Shown here piece by piece: positions 1 through 15,262 of a stretch of DNA of 64,000 bases. Origin of the DNA: Anaeramoeba flamelloides (Eukaryota; Metamonada; Anaeramoebidae); assembly GCA_027625915.1 (NCBI GenBank), contig JANTQA010000047.1:9858001-9922000 (forward strand), read 5' to 3'. Within the stretch, counting starts at the first letter, position 1. Every line of letters begins with the position of its first letter. The notes under the pieces are model-generated. The model was not told the origin of the DNA. It made no database searches and saw only the letters and a program-made list of their open reading frames with translations. The position numbers and the translations under genes were made by a program.

Positions 1-39
1 TTTTAATCTTTGAAATAGTATTCTTTTTGTTGATTGGTT

Positions 40-1680
40 TGATAAAAATATTTGAAAAAAAGAATTTTGAAAACCGATTTGTAAAAAATGTTTCAGATAA
101 AAATAATAAAGGGAAATGGGGTGAGGTAGTCCTTTGTCCATTCCATTCAAATTAAGAATATAAAAGAAAACAAATATTCTTCAGTTTATAATTTGGTTGA
201 ATTTTTTATTTCATTCTTGATTTTAAGGGAGTAGTATTTTTTAAAAATAAAATGTAATCTTGTGGAGATTCCTAAAAAAATTTTTTTTTTTTTGTAATTT
301 GTGTTTCAAGTTATGAAATGGATGAGTTAACCTCATCTAAACAATTTATTAATTTGAGTAGATTTTTTAAAATCCAAAATTCGCATGTTTCTAATGTAAA
401 AACCAAAAAAAAGTACTCTATTATTTTTATTAACAATTAAGGTAATTCTTGAAAATGGATGAAATATATTTTTCGTTTTTATTTTGGAAAGTATTAAATT
501 TGAATGGAAATTTTTTATTTTGTTATTATTTTTAATAATTAATATTTCAATACAAATATCGGCCAACAAAAATAATTGGTATAGGTGGTTAAATAAATGA
601 ATATTCGGTAAAAGCTTAACTACAGTTTATCAATTAAATTGAGATCTATTAAGCAAAAAATTTTTATTCTTTAAAGTTTTAAAAAAGTTGTTTTCTGGTT
701 TTCAAAAATGAAAATTATTAAAAAATTTTTTTAATTTTGAAAAATTACTTGAACAAATTGTTTGGTCTTATTCACAAGAATCCTTATAACAATTCAAATC
801 ATTTTTGTCAGAAAAAAAGTGATTTTGAATTTTGAGGATAAAATAACAAAATTCCCAAATATAATTTATAAAATTATATATTGAAAAATAGAATTTTATC
901 TTTGAACAAAAACACAATTTCTTGGTAAAATGTGTACCTTGAACTTTAAAACTTGAATTATTATAACTATCCTTCTTAAAACAATATCAAATATTTTTCA
1001 ATCGGTTGAATAAATCAATTTTTAGTTTAACCAAAAGAATTATCTCAAAAAATTAAAAAAATCTTTATATTAATATTCCAGGCAAAAAAGACTTGTTATT
1101 GTGTAATAATGATGGAAATGTAAATAAACGGGGTAATTATTTTTATAATATGAGAAATAAAATTAAGTTAATAGTTTTCTTTTCACAGAAAAAAATGGAA
1201 AAAAAAAATTGATCTCACTGATAAAAATATTCTTTTTTGGGTTTCTTAGTAGATCAGAATTTTTTGACACTTGGCATATAAAATTTGTAAGTAGAGAATA
1301 CCACCAATAACATATTTTAAAATTTTGCCTTTTTGTCCTCTATTACTGATCACTTAACAAGTTTATTTGGTTGGAAAGGTGATCTTTCGTGTTTGGTCTT
1401 CAAAAAGAAAAGATTTGTATTAACTACATAGCTTCTTATGTATATTTTATTAATTTATTATAGGATTAATTTCAAGCATTCTCCATAAACACATCTCTAA
1501 ATCCAAAACCTAATTTTATAAAAACCAAAAATCTAACAATCAAAAAAAATGTTCAAAAAATAGAAAAATTTTAGATTCAACTCAGGTTTACTTTTGGTTC
1601 ACTTTCTTTTCACAAATAGAGCGGCAGTGAATGGTATTTTGGATTCAAAGTTCCAATAACTGGTGGCACGCAAAAAATCT
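40..1680. repeat. Dispersed repeat, family R1, longest copy
   Basis: No coding frame of note. About 230-1,310 matches 58,080-59,160 in the same order, for example the shared block reading ATGGATG(A/T)GT(T/C)AACCTCATC near 318 and 58,158. The outer parts (about 50-230 and 1,440-1,680) match 51,400-51,880, which lacks the middle. This looks like a transposon family with one full-size copy, one middle-only copy and one internally deleted copy. I see no transposase and did not find convincing inverted ends, so the class is unknown. The segment probably lies in the last visible intron, or just downstream, of the minus-strand gene at 1,931-2,675. Confidence 0.55.
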
Positions 1681-1930
1681 TTTTTCAGTAATGTTTACAC
1701 AATTAAAATTTTTCAAAAGGGTAAAATGTGCCTTCTTCCTTCAAAAAAGGAATTAACTCGATCTTTTCCAGGCTTTATTGAAAAAATTTTTTGTTTCCTT
1801 TTTTAAAAGGAATGTAGATGAAAGTTTGGTCCAATTCCTTTTTCAATTCGATTTATTCGTTTTAAATTTTTTGCTTTTTTTTTTGTTTTTTTTGTTTTGT
1901 TGTTGGTTTGTTTGATGAATAAAAACTTAC

Positions 1931-2675
1931 AGAAAACAAGACTTGTTTCAAAATCTTTAATTTCTTTATTTTTGAAGAACCAAATTGTATTTGTTTGGTC
2001 AGTTGCTTTTTTTCATTAGAAAGATCTACCAATTTTTCCTTGATCATCATTTTATGAAGAGTTGTATTTTTTTCATTATCCAAAAGAGTTTGTTGTTTTT
2101 CTTTGTCACTAATTCGATAGTTTATTGTTTTAGCGATTTCTAAATTTGTTGGGTGCTGAAGTGCTCTTTTTGAAAGATGATAAATATTCCACATTTTTTC
2201 TTTTTCATGGTAAAGGCGGTCGTTATTATTTTGTTCTTCAAGAGGATCTTTTCGAGTGCTCTTAGGAACAGTGTTTAGAATTGAAAGTTTGGGGTTTTTT
2301 AAAAGTCTTTTGTTTAGCTATTTAGATTATTTTTTATTTTTTTGTATCAAGATATTAAAGGTTTGACAAAAAAAAAAAGAATCAGAATAAGATGGAGCGA
2401 TATTGGTAAAGAGATTTTACTTGTTTCCATGTGTGTAAACAAAATAAAAAAGATTTTTGATAAAATTGTTGCTTTTTCTTTTGTTGATCTAATTTGTTTT
2501 GAAGAAACTTTATCATGGCCTTTTGTCCTTTTACTTTTTCTTGTAATAGCAAGGTTCTGTGTTGGAGTGTAATTTGATTTAACTTTTGATGTTGAAACAC
2601 ATCTACATCCCTTTTCCTTTGAATTTTCTTTTTGTTTTGGTTTGAAGACGAACGCCGAAATCTTTTTCTATTCAT
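1931..2675 (-). CDS. Coiled-coil protein, possibly Bre1/RNF20-like N-terminal part (two exons, may run past the window)
   Basis: Exon 1 is 2,675-2,421 (ATG at 2,675, 85 codons). Exon 2 starts at 2,317. The 103-nt intron has a GTAAAATC donor and an AAATAG acceptor and is in phase 0. Exon 2 is open to a stop at 1,862, giving about 236 residues, but a strong GTAAGTTTTT donor at 1,930 suggests that exon 2 ends at 1,931 and the gene goes on to the left. The poly-Lys tail read beyond 1,930 looks like intron. The N-terminus is basic (MNRKRFRRSSS). Residues about 28-85 form a coiled coil ending in a pattern KxQxFYxxSLxxxxxxWKxL, which resembles the first conserved coiled-coil block of Bre1/HUB/RNF20 histone H2B ubiquitin ligases. 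No RING domain is visible; it would lie further 3'. The gene model is fairly secure, the Bre1 assignment is weak. Confidence 0.5.
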
Positions 2676-6441
<3,766 letters not shown>

Positions 6442-7390
6442 ATAAGTTTTTTTTTTGTTATGCTTTTTTATTTTTTTGTTTTTTTGTTTATTTTTCTGAA
6501 AAAGACAAAAAGAAAAAAATAAAAAACATATTTTAAAAAATTTCCTTCGAGATTTAGATGAAGGTTCTTATAAAATTTTAATTTCTTTCTCAATAAAAGC
6601 ACAATTTAATTTAAAAAAAAAAACGATCAAATTATTACTTTTTTTTTTTTTTTTTTACTTTTGTTTTTTGAAAAAATCTTAATGTGAAACTATGCTTGAG
6701 ATTTTTTTAACAATATTTATTTGTTTTACGGAACTTATTTGTATTGTTTAAAATTTCTAGGACAGCTAATAGCTTCAAATAGGATCTCAATTTTCAAACA
6801 CTCCTCTCAAATCATTGTTGCGTTTATGTTCTGCCAATTACGAATTTTACCAACCAAATAGTTTTAATTTCAAGATTTTTCTTTTTAACTCTTTTATCTC
6901 GTTGCGAGATTTACAATCCCAAATTGACATCAAAAGAAACAAATTTATCAAGAATATTTCAATATTCTTTACACTTTCAAAACCAATAATTCCAATGATC
7001 TTTTCAAACAGCTAATTTACCAATTAAAAAATCCCAAAATTTTTTTTTTATTTTTAAACTATTCCAACAAACAAAAAAAAATGCAAACCAAAAAAAAAGA
7101 CAAATAAAATCAAAAGATATGAACAAACTTAATTTAAAAATAAATACACAAGTCCAAGATCTAATGTCTTAATTCTTTATTTAATCTTTGAATAAAATAT
7201 AACTAATTTAATCAAACTTAAATGGTATTTGAAATTTAAATGGTATCCAATTTCATCTCGTCCATTATCTTTTTCCAATTCATCAATTTTTCTGCAACAG
7301 AATTAACATTTCAACTAAAATATATCAAGGTAAATAATAAAAAGCCTAATCAAATAAAATGGGATCAACAATTTCAATTTAGGATTGTAA
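6442..7390. other. 3' flank of ubiquitin-eS31 and spacer
   Basis: T- and A-runs directly follow the TAA stop (6,439-6,441), suited to 3'-end formation. Open frames here (for example 6,815-7,015) lack an ATG and any domain. Near 7,210-7,250 there is an AATGGTATTTGAAATTTAAATGG segment like the ends of the TA-flanked small elements described below, probably an element relic. Confidence 0.5.
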
Positions 7391-7972
7391 GGTAATTCCA
7401 AAAAAGTTTGGAATTTTTTTTACATTTTATTAAAAACCATCTTTGTTTATGGAGGAATTCGTTAATTGACGATATCAAATTAAGTTTAAGATTAATACCA
7501 ATTGGATCAATGACTAAGGTATTTATTTCAAAATATGTCAGATAAAATATTTCGAAAAAATGAAAAAAAAAAAAAATAGCACTTTTTTGGAGAAAACAAT
7601 GAACAACCAATTTCAATAAAAAACTGAAAATATGGAAAGGGTACAAATGATTTTTAAACAATAAAATGCAGTTATATGTTTTCAATTCTATTTGAAAATT
7701 TGTTGAGATTAAAAAAGTTATGAAAAAGATTTTTTTGATCAAAAAGAAAATAATAAACAACAATTTTCACCCTTAAAAACTATCACCTAAAATCTAGCTC
7801 AGAGAAAATTTAATATTTTTTTTTTTTTTATTATTTAATACTAAGAAACAAAATGAATTATTATCAAGAATAACTAAATATTTTGTGAATAATTCAGTAT
7901 ATTTAAATACTTTTTTGAAGATTGAGTTTAATAAATATATTTTAAAATAAATTTGCCCCACTTTTTTGGAAA
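7391..7972 (-). repeat. Small TIR element, family R2, uninterrupted copy
   Basis: About 580 bp with short inverted ends (AATTCCAAAAAAGT at 7,391 side; ACTTTTTTGGAAAT at the 7,972 side). The whole segment is the reverse complement of the outer element split between 9,382-9,749 and 12,006-12,214. The 129-codon open frame inside it (7,374-7,763, minus) is not conserved as protein and is probably chance. This copy supplies the empty target site for the insertion at 9,750-12,005: at about 7,587 the uninterrupted sequence reads, on the element's strand, GTTCATTGTTTTC. Confidence 0.7.
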
Positions 7973-8139
7973 TAGCTTATGTGCCAAATGAATTCGTAAC
8001 ATACAACACAAATGCCAAATATTCTTGTTTTGTATAAGTGTAAATGATCTTGTATTGAAGAATTTCAAATAAATTCATTTATTCAAACTATTTTTTATCG
8101 AATACCTTGAAGATTTTTTTTTTTTTTTTTTTTTGAATA

Positions 8140-8850
8140 ATAACGAATGAAGAAGAAATGTCCTGGTGTAGTTCAAGGATTCTCGTTCTTCACAAAGCAC
8201 AAACCTGATCACGAATTTTTTTACACCTCATTTTTTGAGATACTTATTTTTAAAACAATCAAGTATTTAGTCTATGACAAATTCCGCAAAGAAAAACCAT
8301 GACATTTTTAGAAAAAAGTGCCAAAGAGCGACACTCAATTTCAATTTCAATGGTTATGAATATATAATTTTGAAATCAAGTATTTTGGTTTATATGTGTT
8401 GTCTTTGGGCTCTTTTTGAGATCTAGAACTTTTTTTTTTCCTTTTTCATTTTTCAAAAGAGCTATTTTTATATAAAGAATCCAACAAAATTATTACTTTT
8501 TCAAATATAGATTTATCGGCAAAGGGGATCATTTAATGCAAATTTTTAATTTTTTTTAATTTTGGAGAACTTTTTATTTTTTTATAATCCCATAATTTTA
8601 TTTGTAGCTTCATAATATTCTATTTTTCCTTATTTTTACTCAAATACTGTTTTAGAGTACTTAAAACAAAAATACAAACAAACCTAAGGGATTAAGATCA
8701 CCCTAAATACGTTTGAAATTAAAGTGTGTAATAATTGGGTGTAAATCATATTAGTGATCCATGTCTCATATAGCTATCTAAAAATCTATAATGATATTAT
8801 TGCACAATAAATTATTCGATTATTTTTACTAATGGATCATGCTTAAAAAA
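8140..8850. repeat. Dispersed repeat with hairpin, family R3, copy 1
   Basis: Contains AGTGCCAAAGAGCGACACT at 8,319-8,337, which reappears at 20,075-20,095 and, in imperfect reverse complement, at about 20,153-20,175. The stretch 8,300-8,440 aligns with the reverse complement of 20,050-20,195. The 3' part (8,685-8,835, with AAGGGATTAAGATCACC and ATTGCACAATAAATTATT) aligns directly with 20,331-20,610. No coding content. It is either a foldback element or a structured-RNA-derived repeat. Confidence 0.55.
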
Positions 8851-9749
8851 TTTCATTTTGAGAAATTTTTTTTTTTTAATTTTCCAAAATCTAAAAAGAT
8901 GAAACCAAATAATAGTATTCCAGTGTTGAATAATCCATATTTAGAACTTCCAAAAGTAACTATTTTTTGAATTATTTTAATTTCAGTAATTAAACCCAAC
9001 AATAATTAACATAAAAACCCAAAAAATGATTCTTTTTGTTTCCTTTTTATAAAGCTCGTTTTAATATCAATGTATTTTCAATATTTATGAAATAATTTCT
9101 ACAAAATAATCTATTCAGTAAATTATTTAATTTTTTAAAAAAATTGAATTTTTTTAGTAACTTCTCAGTGTTTTGTTAAACATTTAAAATATCTTTATTA
9201 AACTTAATTTCAATACCACTATTTATACATGCAAAATTATTATTCATAATTAATTGATTCACTATAATTATACAATACGTTTTTTTGTAAGATATTACCT
9301 TAATTGAAGATATCAACATTTCTGGTCTTAATATTATATCATTTTTTTTTAGGTGATGAAATTCCTGATTATATAAGATAATTCCAAAAAAGTGGGGTAA
9401 ATTTATTTTAAAATATCTTGGTTAAATCCAATCTTCATAAAACTATTTAAATATACTGAATTATTCACAAAATATTTAGTTATTCTTGATAATAATTTAA
9501 TTTTGATTCTTAGTATTGTATTACTTAAATAAAAGTTATTAAATTTTCTGATCTCGATTTTATAGGATATTTTTCAGTGGTGTAAATTTGTGTTTATTAT
9601 TTTCTTCTTGATCAAAAAATCGTTTTCATAACTTATTTAATCTCAACAAATTTTCAAATAGAATTGAAAACATATAACTGCAGTTTATTGTTTAAAAATC
9701 GTTTGTATACTTTCCATATTTCCTTTTTTATTGAAATTGGTCGTACATT

Positions 9750-12005
9750 AGAGGTTTTGATGATAACATGATTATGTCACGATAAAGTTACAAAAATCTC
9801 AATAATTTCAATCAAATCCAGATAATATCCGAAAATCACGATATTCAATATTATCGCGATAATATAACAAATCGCGATAATTCTATAAAATCCTGATAAA
9901 TGCCAAAATATCGCGATTAAAAAGTAATCGCGATCTAATAGTTGATGGGTTTTTGGGTTAATTGAGAAATATTTAAACAAAAAAATTTTTTTTGATCAAA
10001 AAATAGATTTGGTGAAAAAAAGTTATTCTTTGAAAAAACAACAAAAAAGATTCTTGATCCAATCAGGGATCAGATCCAAGAGTTTTATTGTGTTTTCATT
10101 TTGATTTGGTTGACAAACCTATCGATCCTTTAAGATCAACAACAATAAGAAATAAATAGAAATAAATATTTTTTCAGTTAATCGTGGTGTTGTAAATTGA
10201 GTTGAATAAAAGGCCTTCTAAAACAACCAACCCTTTGTCCGTTTTTTAAAGAATATGATCTTGGGTTAAAAGATTTTCAATATTCTCAGAAAGCTAAAAT
10301 GGGTTGGTAAACTTTTCATTAGCTTTCACAACATCCTTGTCAGATGATCACCAATTATTAAGATTTTTTATAGATTTGTCTTCTTGTTCTTTTTCTTCTT
10401 TGAGCATCTTTGTATTGGACAGAAAACACAATTAGAGCTTAGAGGTTTTTGTTTGATCGATCACCAAAAAGAATGAAAATTATTCTTTATTCTTTTTGGC
10501 TATTTAAAATGGTGAAGGTAACAACTCCCTTGGAAGAAAATACATCTATCTTTATATTCAAGTGTATTGTTGAAATTGGTAATTATTAGTTTGATCATAA
10601 ACTTTGGTCGAGATTTTATATTTTGTTAAAAAAAAAATGAAAAGAATAAAATTTTTTTCCACAACAAACCAAACTCAATTCCTTTTTAAAAGTTTTCTGT
10701 CTTTCAAAACTTTCAAACACTTGAAGACAGTCCACAACCCTTACAAACACTTTCTGACCTTAATGAAAGGGGAAAGTGTTGTAAAAGTCTCAAGACTTTG
10801 TTAAAGTTAAGATTTTTTTAAAATTCAATTTATATAATTATAATTCAATTTGGATTGAAACTAAATAAAGAAAAAACAGTTATTTCAAAAGATTTAAAAA
10901 AGATTAAATATTTAGATATCTAATTTGGATAAAATTTCACATATAGTTTATAATTTAAAAAAAGCTAAAGAAACATTTAATAACTATAAACAATTATTTA
11001 ATAACAATTCCCTCAATAATAATTTGAAAATCAGATTATTTAAATCTTTTATATTAAGTCAATTAACATATGGATTAGAAATTTTTAATTATGAAATAAA
11101 AACTTTAAATTATTTTAAATTCTTGGATTAATACAGCCATTACTGAAATATGCAAAATAAACAGAAATACACCAATTCTTATTTATAAAACAGAATTTAA
11201 AATTGAAAATATGGTAATTTCAGTAAATAAAAAAAAATTCAAATTTTTAAAAAAATTAAAAAATTTATCTCTTCCTTTTTTAGAAAAATTAATAAAATTT
11301 AATCAACAAACCAACAATAAAATTAACTGGAATTTAAAAGATATAATTGAATTAAAAAAGGAAATCTATAAATACACATATAATGAATTATTGAATTCCA
11401 AGAGCTGGAAAGTGAAAAAAATACTTCACAATATTAAGAAACCAAAATTCATTATTTACAACTCAAAAATATCTAAGCTATCCATCAAGTTCAACAATCC
11501 TAAAATTTAGGACATTTACCAATTGCTTAAACAGATATTACTATGTAATTAATAAAAATTCAAATAACTTTTGTCCTTTATGTTTAAAATACAAACAAAA
11601 GGAAGTTATAGAAAATATTGATCATTTTTTGTGGGTATGTCCTTCCTATGAAAATAATAGATTAATATTTCTGAAAAAATTAAATGAAAAAAACCTCTAT
11701 GAATTAATTGTAAACCATAACAGTTTATTATTATTTTCATTGGTTAATAATCGTGAAATCTATGATTTTACGCTTAAATTTCTGAAAGGAAATTAAAGTA
11801 TAAGGGCAACTAGAGTGTAATTTACACTTCTTCAATAATAAAAAAAAAAAAGTTAAGATTTTTTAAGGTAATCTCAAAAAAATAATTTTTCATTTTTTTG
11901 CGATAATGTTGAATATTGCGATTTTATGATTTTTCGCGATAAAGTTGGACTAATCACGATTTTATTGTTAATATCATGATAATATATGTTATCATCAAAA
12001 CCTCT
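9750..12005. mobile_element. Non-autonomous TIR DNA transposon, family T1, copy 1 (carries a LINE)
   Basis: Bounded by perfect 20-bp inverted repeats AGAGGTTTTGATGATAACAT, left at 9,750 and right ending at 12,005, with a 3-bp target duplication ATT at 9,747-9,749 and 12,006-12,008. The uninterrupted relative at 7.59 kb shows the single ATT. Inside each end lies a cluster of the palindrome TCGCGA, often as ATCGCGATA or close variants, which look like transposase-binding repeats. The interior (9,960-10,800) has no transposase and is nearly the same as 22,500-23,340. Without the LINE it would be about 1.2 kb. A 3-bp duplication fits PIF/Harbinger or CACTA-type enzymes, but the termini match neither consensus, so I leave the superfamily open. 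Confidence 0.9.
10819..11848 (+). mobile_element. 5'-truncated LINE (non-LTR retrotransposon) inside transposon T1
   Basis: Flanked by a 16-bp target duplication AAAGTTAAGATTTTTT (10,803-10,818 and 11,849-11,864) and ending in a poly-A tail, as expected from target-primed reverse transcription. Translation in shifting frames shows the reverse-transcriptase end (GLKLNKEKT, then KYLDI in place of the usual YLGI), the thumb region ending in LTYGLEIF, and a C-terminal zinc knuckle CPLC-x15-HFLWVC (about 11,577-11,640). The frame is interrupted about four times, so it is dead. The endonuclease and most of the reverse transcriptase are missing. The 3' end carries a small palindrome AGTGTAATTTACACT just before TTCTTCAATAAT and the tail. 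A second 3' fragment lies at 19,180-19,320. Confidence 0.85.
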
Positions 12006-12214
12006 ATTGTTTCCCCCAAGAAGATGCCATTTTTTGTTTTGCATTTTTTGAAAATATTTCTGTAACATAATTTGAAATAAATACCACAGCCATTGATTTA
12101 ATTAGTATTAATCTTAAACCTAATTTGATATTGTCAATTAACGAATAACTCCACCCAAAAAGATGGGTTTTTTATGAAATGTAAAAATATATGCACATAT
12201 TTTTGGAAATACCT

Positions 12215-12586
12215 AATAACATACAATAATTTACTATAAAAGAATAGAAATACAAGTATTTGTTTTCTAAAAAACAAGATAGGATTAAGATTTTTTTATT
12301 TTTTACAGATTTGCAATTTACAGTCTGAGTTTCCCATAAATTATTAGAATTATAATTTTTCTTATTTAAATTCTTTAATTAGGATAATATAAATTATTCA
12401 TTTTATAGTATCCAACTTGCGGAATTGTGAATTCAAATTATAATTTTTAGAAAACAAGTCTCCTTATTGGGTATAGAGATAATTCATCAGATAATCTAGA
12501 ACAACGATATATTTTTATGTAGATCCTCAAACACTTAGAACTTTACTAAAAAAAAAAAGTAAAAATACCCGAGAAATATATAACAA
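12215..12586. other. AT-rich spacer between repeats
   Basis: Between the end of the R2 element and the first TA-flanked small element. I see no coding frame or defined repeat here. Confidence 0.5.
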
Positions 12587-12588
12587 TA

Positions 12589-12785
12589 CAGTCAGTTCCA
12601 CTTTTAAGGTACAAAAATCAATAAAATTTAAGACACAATAAAAATATCAGATTAAGGCACAAAATTCAAATTCTAGTAAAATAAATTGTAAAAAAAAAAA
12701 TTCCAAATTTTTTGGTTTAATTTGAGATTTTTTTTTCTGCATTAAATTTCGTTGAACGTTTGTGACTTAAATTTGAAACTGACTG
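12589..12785. mobile_element. Small TIR element (MITE), family M1, copy 1
   Basis: 197 bp with imperfect inverted ends of about 26 bp, starting CAGTCAGTTCCACTTTTAAG and ending with its counterpart ...GACTG. Flanked by TA on both sides (12,587-12,588; 12,786-12,787). Ends reading CAGT and a TA duplication are typical of Tc1/mariner-mobilised elements. The whole unit can fold into a long hairpin. No coding capacity. Confidence 0.9.
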
Positions 12786-12807
12786 TAATAAAAATTATAT
12801 AATTTTA

Positions 12808-13002
12808 TAGTCAGTTCCACTTTTAAGGCACAAAAATCAATAAAATTTAAGACACAATAAAAATATCAGATTAAGGCACACAATTCAGATTCTAGTAAAA
12901 TAATTTATATAAAAAAAAATTCAAAATATGTGACTTAATTTGAGATTTTTTTTGTGCCATAAATTTCGTTGAAAGTTTGTGCCTTAAATATGAAAGTGAC
13001 TG
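12808..13002. mobile_element. Small TIR element (MITE), family M1, copy 2
   Basis: 195 bp, direct repeat of the preceding copy only 22 bp away, with TA at 12,806-12,807 and 13,003-13,004. Very similar over its length to copy 1 (shared AAAATCAATAAAATTTAAGA core). The close direct pair could reflect two insertions into neighbouring TA sites or a local duplication. Confidence 0.9.
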
Positions 13003-13119
13003 TATTTTATTTGTAAAATATCATACATCAGGAAAATTTACACAAAACTATAAACTTAAATTTCACTGATCCAAAAAGATACCAGGAATTTATATAATTC
13101 AAACTGGAATAATAACTAT

Positions 13120-13405
13120 TTTTAGTCTCTTAAAGTCGGTTTCACACAAATATAAAAACCATAGCAAAAGAAAAACCAAAAAAAAATCAATTTTACTCAG
13201 GTCTACAATTAAATCCCACAAATTTGGGAAAATTGAACATTCTTCAATTTTTTTATACTTTTTTTGAAATATACTGTAATTTTTATACACAGTTTAATTT
13301 TTGGGACTTTTTTGTTTGAAAAAGAAGGTACCAATACGTAAAAATTATTTGAAAAAGTTAAAGTTTTACTACATTTTACAATTAAATCAATTTGATAATT
13401 CTTTT
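13120..13405. repeat. Partial copy of small TIR element family M4
   Basis: Matches about 60,830-61,112: CTTAAAG(T/C)C(G/A)(G/A)TTTCACA near the left, (T/C)TACAATTAAATC(C/T) in the middle, and the right terminal TTTACAATTAAATCAATTTGATAATT. The left terminal repeat seen in the other copies is not present, so this is truncated. Confidence 0.5.
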
Positions 13406-13784
13406 CCATTATGCATTTTTTTTTCAATTTGACAATTTTTTTTAAGAATGGCTATGAAAAATTGATACAAAAGATTTGTAATGCTTATTTGATGATCAAA
13501 CTTGTAAAATTATTTATTTCATTTCCTAAATTATTTTTCAATTAACACGACCAGAAATAGGTGTATACATAACCTAAAAGCTATATTTTAAATAAAAACG
13601 AACTTCTTCAAACATTTTAACTTCCCATTTCAAAAAAACACCACAATTCAACATCTAGTATTATACAAAAAGTTAAATCGATTTTGAAGATAAATTCATT
13701 GATATTTTGAAAAAATAGGTCTTTAGAATTGAATTGTTGATTTTTTTATTATTTTTCTCAAAATTATGGAATTTTTGGTTTTTT

Positions 13785-15262
13785 GATATCATTTAGTACC
13801 CCCCTTTTATCAAAATTTCATTAGTTTAAATAAAGGATTTAAAATGGCATTGATGTGATTATATATTTTTTTTTCTATTTGTCTTTAATCCAGATTTGGA
13901 TGATGATAAAAAGTCAAAATAGTTCAAAAATCAAGTAGTTAAGTTATTACATTTTTTTTTGAAATTGAAAAAAAAAATAATAATTATTCATTTTTACATT
14001 TTTTTTAAAGATTTTTAATGATTTTGATTTTTTTTCAATTTTTTTAATTTGGAAATTTTATTACAATAATACCAATTCAAAATGTAATACAATGTTTTAT
14101 TCATAATAAAAATCAAACAAAGCTGTTAATTTTATGATGAAAAAATAAATAAAAAAATATATTACTGAAAAAAATTCATTTTTTTTTAGATAAACTTTTG
14201 ATAAATAATAAATCAAGAGAAAAATGAAATTTATTTCTTTAGACCAAAATGAAAAATTAAATAAAAATAAATTCCTGAGACATCAATTAAAACAATAGTA
14301 AACACTTGAAAAAACAAAACAAAAATAATTGTAAAATAATTTCATTTGTTACATTAAAAAAAAACTATAAATTTTTTTAATAGATAAACTAATCAACCCT
14401 ATTATATATATATATAAAGCTTTTGTATATTATTTAAAGATAATAAATTAATCTTCAAAATCAAGAATTTTTTTTTTTTTTTGATTTTGAATTTAATTGT
14501 TAATAAAAATTCCAATAAAAGATTTGTAGAATTTAATTTTTCAATCTAAATTAACCTAGATCTTGGAAAATATGCACTTATATATTGTTTATTATATAAT
14601 AATATTATTAATTTTATGTCTTGATTTTAAAAAGTCAAAAATTAAAAAATAGAAAAAAGTAAAAAAAAAAAATCAATTTATAATCTCACTGTAACTATTT
14701 GAGAAATTAATTTAAATTTGAAAAAAATTCTGGTTGTAAAAGTTTCACAAATTTTACAATGAAAAAAAATATTATGTTTTTAAATTTAATTTGTTTTTTA
14801 TTGTATTTTTAAATAATTTAGAATCAATTATAAATATATTTCTATTGAATGGTAATCAATAGATAAAACAAATTTTCTATGTGATGTTATAATATCTTTT
14901 GTAATGAATCAATTTTTTATTAAAATATTTTAGGCGATTTTAAGGTGTAAAGTTCCCCAAAAAATTTCCAGTAAAGTATTATGTGTTTTAGTCATGAAAA
15001 CTAAGAAGTTTTTGGTCTAGACAAACTTTTTGTAAAAAAAAAAATTTAGATGGAAAAAGAAAAAAATCACAATGAAAATTACCAAGTTGAGAAAAATTTT
15101 TCAAGTTATTATGTTATTAAAGGTAATTATACAATTTTTAATTATCCAATTTTCTTTCCAAGATAATTTTATATCAATTCTATATCTTATAATCCTTTGA
15201 TAACAATTCAAATTAAAAATTTTGTTTCGAAGGCTATTCGGATTTTGGGGTTCTAAGGGATA
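13785..15262. repeat. 1.5-kb dispersed TIR-like repeat, family R4, copy 1
   Basis: Collinear with 35,547-37,047. Landmarks shared by both include TTTAATCCAGATTTG, AAAAGTCAAAATAGTTCAAA near 13,910 and 35,660, GAGAAAAATGAAATTTATTTCTTTAG near 14,217, and AAAATTTCC(A/T)GTAAAGTAT near 14,962. The right end reads GGGGTTCTAAGGGAT and the other copy ends GGGGCGCTAAGGGAT. Extremely AT-rich and without an open frame, so non-autonomous. This copy looks older at its left end. Confidence 0.7.

Larger units (their letters stand above)
9382..12214 (+). repeat. Small TIR element, family R2, copy split by a nested insertion
   Basis: 9,382-9,749 and 12,006-12,214 together form an inverted relative of 7,391-7,972. 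The interior is displaced by the TIR transposon at 9,750-12,005. Shared landmarks include CAAAAAAGTGGGG at the left end, ATAACTGCA(G/T)TTTATTG in the middle, and TAATCTTAAACCTAATTTGATAT in the right half. This is the outermost and oldest layer of a three-level nest. Confidence 0.75.

Noticed and set aside
333-569. 78-codon minus-strand frame in the left repeat
   Set aside because: Lies in repeat R1; the corresponding region of the second copy (58.1-58.4 kb) does not keep the frame.
2342-2572. 76-codon plus-strand frame over the coiled-coil gene
   Set aside because: Antisense shadow of exon 1 and intron of the minus-strand gene; starts at TTG.
7374-7763. 129-codon minus-strand frame
   Set aside because: Inside repeat R2; the second copy of the element does not preserve it.
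9777-9980. Open frame in the left end of transposon T1 (also at 22,283-22,504)
   Set aside because: Produced by the TCGCGAT/ATATCGC repeats (peptide of NYRD-type repeats); not a transposase.
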